Assembly: GCA_902582345.1 (NCBI GenBank)
Contig: CACHRU010000001.1
Location: forward strand, 179,943 to 243,942
Direction of reading: 5' to 3'
Origin: an uncultured Pelagibacteraceae bacterium
Lineage (GTDB): Bacteria > Pseudomonadota > Alphaproteobacteria > Pelagibacterales > Pelagibacteraceae
Length of the DNA stretch: 64,000 bases
Each line of letters starts with the position of its first letter. The first letter of the stretch is position 1. The position numbers were made by a program, and so were the translations under genes. Below are positions 57,676 to 64,000 of the stretch, one piece after another. Under the pieces are notes generated by a model that ran no database searches, was not told where the DNA came from, and worked only from the letters and a program-made list of their open reading frames with translations.

Positions 57676-58356
57676 CCATCTAAAGAATATCCTGAAGACC
57701 TTACGGTTCTAATTAAATCTTTTTTTCCGTCAATATTTATTGCTTTTCTTACTCTTCTAATATGGACATCAATTGTTCTGGACTCCACATAAACATTATC
57801 ACCCCAAACATTATTTAAAATTTGTTCTCTGGAGTAAACTCTTTTAGGATTTTTAATTAAGAAATCTATAAGCTTAAACTCCGTAGGACCTAGCTCAACT
57901 TCTTTTTCTCCTCTAAAAAACTCTTTTTTGCGCTCGATCAACTTTTAAGTCTTCAAAAATAACCACGTCCTCAACCGCATTTGGTTTAGCACGTTTCAAT
58001 AATGTGTTTACTCTAGCAATTAATTCTTTCTGACTAAATGGTTTTGTAACATAATCATCAGCGCCTGTTTTAAAACCCTTCAATTTATCTTCTTCTTCTC
58101 CCTTAGCCGTAAGCATAATTATTGGAATATTTTTAAGTAAATTAATTCTCTTCAAATTTCTACAAACTTCTATTCCTGAAATGTCTGGAAGCATCCAATC
58201 TAATAATATTAGGTCCGGATTTTGATCTTTAATACTTCGAATGGCATCTTCTCCATTTAAAGCATAATTTACTTTGTGTCCTTCTTTTTCTAGATTGTAC
58301 TTTAATAAAGTTACTATTGGCATTTCATCTTCTACTATGAATACATTTGCCTTCAT
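57672..58356 (-). pseudogene. phoB: phosphate regulon response regulator PhoB, split by an apparent one-base frameshift
   Basis: Two ORFs together make one OmpR-type regulator. The upstream part (57913-58356, 147 aa) is a full receiver domain with the phosphorylated Asp in LILLDWMLPDISG and Lys in YVTKPFSQKEL; it ends DRAQKRVF-stop. The downstream part (57672-57941 in the ORF track) is the winged helix, [15 protein letters not shown]...[13 protein letters not shown]. The break is at a run of six T just before TAG (57915-57920). With five T the protein reads [13 protein letters not shown], 227 aa, normal for PhoB. The ORF-track TTG start of the second part is not real. Sequencing error, slippage or true loss are all possible. 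Confidence 0.88.
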
Positions 58357-58357
58357 T

Positions 58358-59038
58358 CTAACCTTTCGGTCTTTCTCCTTCGAGATAGTCGCCGGTAATT
58401 AAAAAGTAAACTTGTTCAGCGATATTAGTGGCATGATCACCAATTCTCTCAATATTTTTTAACATGAAAAGTAATTGCGTTATTTTATTTATATCCTCTT
58501 TCTTTTTTTCTAAATGTTTTATAGCGGCCTCCATATTTGTATTGGTCAATTGGTCTATCTCCTCATCTGAATTCCAAACATTTTCAGCGGTATCTTTTGC
58601 TCTGTGTAGATAAGCATTAAGGACAGAATTTACTTGCTTGGCCGCTTTAAGACCGGCTATCTCCAAATTTTTAATAATATCACTTGGTAAATCGGTTCCA
58701 ACTTTTAGAGTTCTTTTAGAAATATTTTTTGCTAGATCGCCTATTCTTTCTAAATCAGATGAAACTTTTAAAGCAACAACTGTCTCTCTTAAATCTATCG
58801 CCATCGGCTGTCTTAAGGCAATTAAATTTACGACTTGTTCTTCGATATGGAGTTCGTATTTATCTGTTTTTTCATCATCTTTTATAGACTTGTCTGCTAA
58901 AGAAGTATCTTTTTTTACTAATGATTGAATTGTTTGTTCAAGCTGTTTTTCAACACTTGCTCCCATTTTGACTATAGTATTCTTCAAGAGTTGCAGCTGT
59001 TCTTCGTAAGATTTTACTATATGTGGTTTTTCACTCAT
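58358..59038 (-). CDS. phoU: phosphate transport regulator PhoU
   Basis: A helical 226-aa protein linking the Pst transporter to phosphate signalling. Two PhoU repeats are visible, with ALRQPMAIDLRETVVALKVSSDLERIGDLAKNI and MLKNIERIGDHATNIAEQVYFL as the conserved metal-binding helices. It lies between pstB (one-base overlap) and phoB (one-base gap). Confidence 0.96.
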   Translation of the reverse strand: MSEKPHIVKSYEEQLQLLKNTIVKMGASVEKQLEQTIQSLVKKDTSLADKSIKDDEKTDKYELHIEEQVVNLIALRQPMAIDLRETVVALKVSSDLERIGDLAKNISKRTLKVGTDLPSDIIKNLEIAGLKAAKQVNSVLNAYLHRAKDTAENVWNSDEEIDQLTNTNMEAAIKHLEKKKEDINKITQLLFMLKNIERIGDHATNIAEQVYFLITGDYLEGERPKG

Positions 59039-59793
59039 TAACCAAACCTTCCTGTAATATAATCCTGAGTTTGTTGGTTGTCAGGATTTTTAAATATTTT
59101 TTCTGTATCGCCAAATTCTATAAGTTTTCCGAGGTGGAAGAAACCTGTTTTTTGAGATACCCTTGCTGCTTGAGACATCGAGTGGGTAACTATCACTATT
59201 GTGTGTTCTTTTTTTAAATCATCAATTAATTCTTCAATTTGAGCAGTAGCTATAGGATCTAGAGCTGAGCAAGGTTCGTCCATTAAAATCACTTCCGGAC
59301 TAACTGAAATAGCCCTAGCTATACATAATCTTTGTTGTTGACCTCCTGATAAACCAGTGCCAATTTCATCTAATCTGTCTTTTACCTCTTCCCAAAGAGC
59401 GGCTTTTTTTAAACTCATCTCAACAATCTGATCTAATTCACTTTTAGATTGAGCCATACCATGAATTGTAGGTCCATAAGAGACGTTTTCATAAATTGTT
59501 TTTGGAAATGGATTTGGTTTTTGAAACACCATACCTACATTCTCTCTTAGTCTTACAACGTCCAGTTTTCTCGAATTGAGTTCCAATTCATCCATTTTAA
59601 TGCTTCCTTCAACTTTACAAATATCTATTACATCATTCATTCTATTTAAACATCTTAGAAAAGTTGACTTTCCACATCCTGATGGACCGATTAAAGCAGT
59701 CACTTCTTTATCCATTATATCTAGTGAAACATCGAACAAAGCCTGCTTAGAGCCATAAAAAACATTTACATTTTTTGCGCTTATCTTTGTCAT
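59038..59793 (-). CDS. pstB: phosphate ABC transporter ATPase
   Basis: It is 251 aa from ATG 59793, which lies one base after the pstA stop; the ORF-track start is inside pstA. Walker [22 protein letters not shown], signature [15 protein letters not shown], Walker [16 protein letters not shown] and [18 protein letters not shown] are the PstB forms. Confidence 0.97.
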   Translation of the reverse strand: MTKISAKNVNVFYGSKQALFDVSLDIMDKEVTALIGPSGCGKSTFLRCLNRMNDVIDICKVEGSIKMDELELNSRKLDVVRLRENVGMVFQKPNPFPKTIYENVSYGPTIHGMAQSKSELDQIVEMSLKKAALWEEVKDRLDEIGTGLSGGQQQRLCIARAISVSPEVILMDEPCSALDPIATAQIEELIDDLKKEHTIVIVTHSMSQAARVSQKTGFFHLGKLIEFGDTEKIFKNPDNQQTQDYITGRFG

Positions 59794-59794
59794 G

Positions 59795-61066
59795 TTAGTT
59801 CCATTTCCTCTCAAATTTATGTCTTATAATCTGAGCCGCTAAATTCATCAATATTAAAAATCCAAGTAAAACCATTATACAAGCACTTACTTTTTCAACA
59901 AACCCTCTTTCTGCTGATTCACTCCAAATGTAAATTTGAACGGGCAAACTTGCAGCTGGGTCTACAGGAGTGCCTGGGATAGTGTTTACAAAAGCAACCA
60001 TACCTATAAGTATAAGCGGTGCTGTTTCTCCAAGAGCTTGTGCCAATCCAATAATAGTGCCTGAAAGAGTACCGGGCATTGAAAGAGGTACAGTGTGATG
60101 CATCGTTGTCTGCATGTTACTTGCTCCCATCGCTAAAGCAGCCTCTCTTATACTTGGGGGAACTGCTTTTAAAGAAGCCCGCGCAGCAATAATAATTGTG
60201 GGAAGTGTCATTAAGGATAAGGTTATTCCTCCAACTAAAGGTGTTGATCTTGGCAAATTAAATACTGCTAATAAAACCCCTAAACCTAAAAGACCAAAAA
60301 CTATTGATGGTACAGCAGCTAAGTTGTTTATATTAACCTCGATAAAATCAGTAAACTTATTTTTAGGGGCAAATTCCTCTAAATATATTGCTGCTAAAAC
60401 TGCAATGGGAAAAGAAAAAGCTAAACATACTAAAATACTAAATACTGTTCCCATAAATGAGCTTGCTATACCAGCAAGTTCGGCTTCCCTTGAATCTGGG
60501 TTTGTAAAAAAGCTTAAATTGAATTTTGATAAAATATCACCTCTCTCATTCAACATGTCATATATTTTCAATTGATAATCATTAACTCTTCTATCTTCCT
60601 CTGGAATATCACGAGGATAATTTCCTTTATGGACTTGGTCTAAATCATCTGAAGCCGTTAATCTTATAGGAACTATTTTTCCTAGAAGACTTGGATTTTT
60701 TAAAAGATGATTTTTAACTTCTTGTTCATACGTAAATGCCACCATTTGAATAAGTTGACGATCGTCTTCCTCAGGAAGAGAGGGATCTAAACGAGTCATT
60801 GCTTTGTAGGCTATGTCATAATAATCGGCGTTCTCCAAATCTTCTAAGCTCGGATTATCTGTCTCAATTAACATTAATTCTTTATCGTAATGAACTTCCG
60901 TAACAATCCATGTTTTTTGGAAAGCTGTGTAACCTTTTGAAAAAATTTTATACATAAAAACAGCTAAAAATAGCAGAGCTAAACCTATTGCAATTTGTCC
61001 AAATAATTTAAAATTTGCTTCTGCCCTGTAACGTTTACTTAAGAGTTTTCTCTTAGCCTCATTCAT
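59795..61066 (-). CDS. pstA: phosphate ABC transporter permease PstA, long N-terminus
   Basis: It is 423 aa; E. coli PstA has 296. The extra N-terminal part (about residues 1-190) has one helix and a periplasmic domain as in alphaproteobacterial PstA with DUF3333. The permease core has [42 protein letters not shown] and the [25 protein letters not shown] coupling loop. It overlaps pstC by 8 bp. Confidence 0.95.
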   Translation of the reverse strand: MNEAKRKLLSKRYRAEANFKLFGQIAIGLALLFLAVFMYKIFSKGYTAFQKTWIVTEVHYDKELMLIETDNPSLEDLENADYYDIAYKAMTRLDPSLPEEDDRQLIQMVAFTYEQEVKNHLLKNPSLLGKIVPIRLTASDDLDQVHKGNYPRDIPEEDRRVNDYQLKIYDMLNERGDILSKFNLSFFTNPDSREAELAGIASSFMGTVFSILVCLAFSFPIAVLAAIYLEEFAPKNKFTDFIEVNINNLAAVPSIVFGLLGLGVLLAVFNLPRSTPLVGGITLSLMTLPTIIIAARASLKAVPPSIREAALAMGASNMQTTMHHTVPLSMPGTLSGTIIGLAQALGETAPLILIGMVAFVNTIPGTPVDPAASLPVQIYIWSESAERGFVEKVSACIMVLLGFLILMNLAAQIIRHKFERKWN

Positions 61067-62435
61067 ATTTTTCCCTATATTTTTTCACAACTGTTAAAGC
61101 AATAACATTTAAAAAAAGTGTTACTACAAATAAAGATATTCCTAAGGCAAAAGCTGCCTGAGTTTTTGGATCTCCAAATTGTTGGTCGCCAATAAGTATA
61201 ACTACTATTTGAGCTGTAATAGTAGACGTGGACTCTAAAGGGTTGGCTGTTAAATTTGCAGCTAATCCAGATGCCATCACTACGATCATAGTCTCACCGA
61301 CTGCTCTGGAAACAGCAAGTAAAATAGATCCGACTATCCCCGGTAATGCTGCAGGAAATATAACTTTCTTAATAGTCTCTGATTTCGTAGCACCCATCGC
61401 ATAACTTCCATCCCTTAAATTTTGTGGAACTGCTGATATAACGTCATCGCTTAAACTTGATATAAAAGGGATTATCATAACCCCCATAACAGCTCCTGCT
61501 GCAAGTGCACTTTCTGATGAAACTTCTAATCCTAAAGAATTTCCAATTTCTTTTACGAAGGGACCTACAGTGAGGGCAGCAAAAAATCCATATACTACGG
61601 TTGGGATACCTGCTAAAATTTCAATTATAGGCTTAGCATATTTTCTAACTTTTCTTGTTGCATACTCTGCGAGATAAATTCCGCTTAACAACCCAACTGG
61701 GATTGCTACACACATTGCTATAAATGCAATGAAAAAAGTTCCAGCAAATAATGGTACCGCTCCAAATGCATCTTTCATTAATTCAGGATCTGGTTGACCA
61801 TCTCTCACAAATGTTTTTGCCGGATACCAATGTGTTCCAAAAATGAAATCAAATATCCTGACGGATTGAAAAAATCTTATGGCTTCAAACAAAAGTGAAA
61901 ATACAATTCCTATTGTTACAAGAACTGCTGCCAAAGAAGCTGTAAATAAAACCCATTTTAAAAATATTTCTACTGGTTCCCTCATTCTGTTATTCTTTTT
62001 AATAGATTGATAAGCATAGCTTAATGATAAAATTAAAGCTGCTAAGACAATTACGATCTTAGCGTTATTAGCCATATTTTTAATTTGGATGTATTTACCT
62101 GCAGAATTATCTAAAAAATTATTAATATCTCCTGTATACGTTCCTAATGCTAAAGCCTTTACTTTTGTATAAATAAGTTGAAGCTCATTCTTAGTTAAAT
62201 TTTGATCCAAATAATCTGCTAAAATAAAATTTTTTACTATTGTTGGTTCAAACACTGACCATAAAGAAAAAATTATAAGTGCCGGTGCTGCGCACCAAAT
62301 CGCAAGATAATAACCATAAAATTTTGGAAGTGCTGTTAGTCTTTGTGAAGATTGAATAATTGTTGCTTTTTTTCTACCAAAATAATAGCTGGAGAAACCT
62401 AAAAGTAGAATAAGACTTATAAGAACTAAATTCAT
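61059..62435 (-). CDS. pstC: phosphate ABC transporter permease PstC
   Basis: It is 458 aa, also with an N-terminal extension of about 150 residues (two helices and a periplasmic part). The core contains GTFFIAFIAMCVAIPVGLLSGIYLAEYA, PTVVYGFFAALTVGPFV, DGSYAMGATKSETIKKVIFPAALPG and SRAVGETMIVVMASG. It is separated from pstS by a strong terminator. Confidence 0.95.
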   Translation of the reverse strand: MNLVLISLILLLGFSSYYFGRKKATIIQSSQRLTALPKFYGYYLAIWCAAPALIIFSLWSVFEPTIVKNFILADYLDQNLTKNELQLIYTKVKALALGTYTGDINNFLDNSAGKYIQIKNMANNAKIVIVLAALILSLSYAYQSIKKNNRMREPVEIFLKWVLFTASLAAVLVTIGIVFSLLFEAIRFFQSVRIFDFIFGTHWYPAKTFVRDGQPDPELMKDAFGAVPLFAGTFFIAFIAMCVAIPVGLLSGIYLAEYATRKVRKYAKPIIEILAGIPTVVYGFFAALTVGPFVKEIGNSLGLEVSSESALAAGAVMGVMIIPFISSLSDDVISAVPQNLRDGSYAMGATKSETIKKVIFPAALPGIVGSILLAVSRAVGETMIVVMASGLAANLTANPLESTSTITAQIVVILIGDQQFGDPKTQAAFALGISLFVVTLFLNVIALTVVKKYREKYE

Positions 62436-62457
62436 TTTTCAAGCTCCAGTTACAGTT

Positions 62458-62484
62458 AAAAAAAGGGGGCCGAAACCCCCTTTT
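62458..62484 (-). terminator. terminator or attenuator between pstS and pstC
   Basis: A G5/C5 stem with a 6-nt loop flanked by four A and a run of seven T on the minus strand. It lies 20 bp after the pstS stop and just before pstC. It is a full intrinsic terminator and probably lets pstS be made in excess of the permease genes. Confidence 0.85.
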
Positions 62485-62503
62485 AATTTTTTAAAAAGTA
62501 AAA

Positions 62504-63508
62504 TTACTTTTTAGGCGGCATATTTACTAATTTAACAGCATTAGTTCTAGATGTCTTGTATAACTTACCATCTAATGGAACTAAACCGATATCAGTTAAG
62601 TAGCCTTTTTTACCAATAGACTTTTTACCTGTGAATTCTTTTACGAATTCGTGTAAACCAGGAATTACGCCTACGTGGGCCTTTTTAACGTAGAAGAATA
62701 AAGGTCTAGCAACAGCGTAGCTATAGTCTTGAATAGAGCTTAAGCTTGGTTGACCACCTTCGATACTTGCAGCTTGCAATTTATCTTTTGCAGCTAAGAA
62801 ATAACTGAACCCAAAGAAACCAAACATTTCTTTGTCCGCAGCTAATTTTTGAATAATAAGTGAGTCATTTTCACCTACTTCAATTGCAGCACCGTCTTCT
62901 CTTAATGCTTTATATTTTGCACCAGCAGCTTTTGATGCATCATCAATACCTTTTTTCATTACTAATGAGTTCCAAGCATCCCTAGTTCCAGATGTTCCTG
63001 GTGGAACCATGATTTTGATATCATAATTTGGTAATGAAGGATCGATGTCGCTCCACTTTTTATATGGGTTTGGTACAAGTTTACCATCTTTAGCAACTTC
63101 TTTTGCTAATGCTGCCCATAATTGTTTTTTTGTAAAGTTTACTGGTTTTTGATCTTTAGAAAATGCAAGAGTGATACCATCGTTACCTACTGTAATCTCC
63201 ACAATTTCGTTAACACCATTTTTTTGACATAGCGCATACTCTTTAGCTTTCATAGCTCTAGAAGCATTAGTTATATCTGGATGTTCTGCACCGACTCCTG
63301 CGCAGAATAGTTTTGCTCCACCACCAGTTCCTGTAGATTCAATTACTGGAGTCTTAAATTTTCCAGATGAACCAAATCTTTCTGCAACAATTGTTGCATA
63401 TGGGAATACTGTTGAAGAACCAACTATTTTAATTTGATCTCTAGCTTGAGCAGAAGTAACGATTAACATCGTTAATAATGAAGCTAAAGCGATTGTTAGT
63501 TTTTTCAT
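62504..63508 (-). CDS. pstS: phosphate-binding periplasmic protein PstS
   Basis: The high-affinity phosphate receptor, 334 aa. Signal peptide MKKLTIALASLLTMLIVTSAQA is followed by the mature start RDQIKIVGSSTVFPYA. Phosphate-binding segments ESTGTGGGAKLFCAGVG and PPGTSGTRDAWNSLV are present. A good ribosome site (agagagga) precedes the ATG. It is expected to be among the most abundant proteins when phosphate is low. Confidence 0.96.
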   Translation of the reverse strand: MKKLTIALASLLTMLIVTSAQARDQIKIVGSSTVFPYATIVAERFGSSGKFKTPVIESTGTGGGAKLFCAGVGAEHPDITNASRAMKAKEYALCQKNGVNEIVEITVGNDGITLAFSKDQKPVNFTKKQLWAALAKEVAKDGKLVPNPYKKWSDIDPSLPNYDIKIMVPPGTSGTRDAWNSLVMKKGIDDASKAAGAKYKALREDGAAIEVGENDSLIIQKLAADKEMFGFFGFSYFLAAKDKLQAASIEGGQPSLSSIQDYSYAVARPLFFYVKKAHVGVIPGLHEFVKEFTGKKSIGKKGYLTDIGLVPLDGKLYKTSRTNAVKLVNMPPKK

Positions 63509-63576
63509 ATTTTCCTCTCTGTTATATTTATTAATTAATTAACAAACGATAATTTTTTAGACTTGATAGGACTCGT

Positions 63577-63598
63577 TTGTATTAAGAATTTGTTACAG
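63577..63598 (-). promoter_or_regulatory. candidate Pho box upstream of pstS
   Basis: On the minus strand CTGTAAC is followed by an A/T spacer and TCTTAATAC, about 70-90 bp before the pstS ATG. The first half resembles a Pho box half-site (CTGTCAT/CTGTAAC); the second half is poor. Confidence 0.4.
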
Positions 63599-63634
63599 AT
63601 ATGTTAAAAAAGTAACTTTTTAGTTGATTCCGTA

Positions 63635-64000
63635 TTAGTTGAATCTTCTTGTTATTTTCACGTCCTCATAAGATGAAGATAGGTTACCTTCGCAAGTAAA
63701 GGGTCTTACTTTATTTAACACTGCATATTTACTAGTAGGTTTCAAAGTAATTTCTAGCTTTACGAACTCCACGAGCTGTTTACTTAATCTTTCATCATTT
63801 CTCCAGCTCGCCCATTTGCTTGGAGGTGTAAAAATATTAGTTAAATATGATGCGGCTCTACGGTAAGTTGTGTTTGAATATCCTTCACTATTTAACAAGT
63901 TTTCCTTAACAGACGTGTATATTTTTCTACATGTGATCGAATCAGCCATGTAAGATTTTTTATTTAAATTTCTCTCCATTGGCACTGATACAATTAATAA
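63635..64000 (-). CDS. uncharacterised protein, possibly running past the window edge
   Basis: An open frame of at least 116 aa ending in RRFN. The ORF-track start is a GTG (63985) with ATG at 63979, but the frame stays open to the window end (reading LLIVS upstream), so a longer N-terminus such as a signal peptide is possible. It contains SITCRKIYTSVKENLLN and YRRAASYLTNIF. I recognise no family. It is the gene before pstS on the same strand, the place where phoR is often found, but it has no kinase motifs. Confidence 0.6.
   Translation of the reverse strand, partial: LLIVSVPMERNLNKKSYMADSITCRKIYTSVKENLLNSEGYSNTTYRRAASYLTNIFTPPSKWASWRNDERLSKQLVEFVKLEITLKPTSKYAVLNKVRPFTCEGNLSSSYEDVKITRRFN

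Noticed and set aside
60114-60575. 153-aa plus-strand ORF opposite pstA
   Set aside because: Antisense shadow of a permease coding region without its own ribosome site or family motif.

Overview
This window is a gene-dense, very AT-rich stretch of an alphaproteobacterial chromosome that I assign to the SAR11 clade (Candidatus Pelagibacter or a close relative). The evidence is the strong A/T bias, gaps of only a few bases with many TAATG/ATGA start-stop overlaps, a tandem glycine riboswitch in front of malate synthase G, carotenoid/retinal genes (crtI, crtB, crtY, blh), and alphaproteobacterial markers (gcrA, split atpF/atpF', BamF-like DUF3035, DUF2093, PstA with a long N-terminal domain). 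I see no insertion sequence, prophage, CRISPR array or rRNA. The window has one tRNA (His), one SRP RNA and one riboswitch. No stretch over 300 bp lacks a gene or regulatory RNA.

Layout. 1-8279 (+): the 3' end of atpB, then atpE, atpF', atpF, running directly into crtI-crtB-crtY-blh (retinal from geranylgeranyl-PP), ispH, thrB and rnhA, with no gap longer than about 21 bp. 8272-16354 (-): rsmE, then the aa3 cytochrome oxidase cluster cox2-cox1-ctaB-(36-aa membrane ORF missing from the ORF track)-cox11-cox3-surf1, then thrC and a peroxiredoxin. 16404-25583: CDGSH protein, HAD dehalogenase, pirin, quinone oxidoreductase, DUF1289, DUF2721 (-), ubiA, and a lipid A/LPS block msbA-waaA-lpxK-lpxL. 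25584-34095: DUF2093, purD, rsmD, and on the minus strand a HAD phosphatase, ribF, ileS, lspA, a BamF-like lipoprotein and pgi. 34096-41046: groES-groEL under a heat-shock-type promoter, then (-) tRNA-His-hisS-hisZ-hisG, a cold-shock gene and accA. 41047-46231: glycine riboswitch-malate synthase, then (-) SRP RNA-dnaX-ybaB-recR. 46232-53361: kdsB-pheA, a membrane cytochrome c, argD-argF with an ABC-2 permease, gcrA, a small membrane protein, arsC and an aquaglyceroporin. 53521-64000: polyphosphate genes ppk-ppx, sixA, and pstS-pstC-pstA-pstB-phoU-phoB, ending in an uncharacterised ORF at the window edge.

How it works together. Retinal synthesis sits in the same transcription unit as the Fo part of ATP synthase. 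Opsin-driven proton pumping (the opsin gene is outside this window) and the enzyme that spends the proton gradient may therefore be co-expressed. The cox cluster and cytochrome c supply the respiratory side of the same gradient. Malate synthase is tied to glycine through the riboswitch. Phosphate uptake, its regulator and polyphosphate storage lie together.

Points to re-examine: an apparent one-base frameshift in phoB; a C-terminal membrane helix on AccA; tRNA-His and SRP RNA ending only 4 and about 8 nt before the start codons of hisS and dnaX; a tRNA-His gene without encoded G-1; a groEL terminator embedded in the hisG coding sequence; promoter -10 boxes abutting the start codons of accA and cox2; and the small ORF in the cox operon. 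All functional calls rest on motif recognition by eye; no database search was run.
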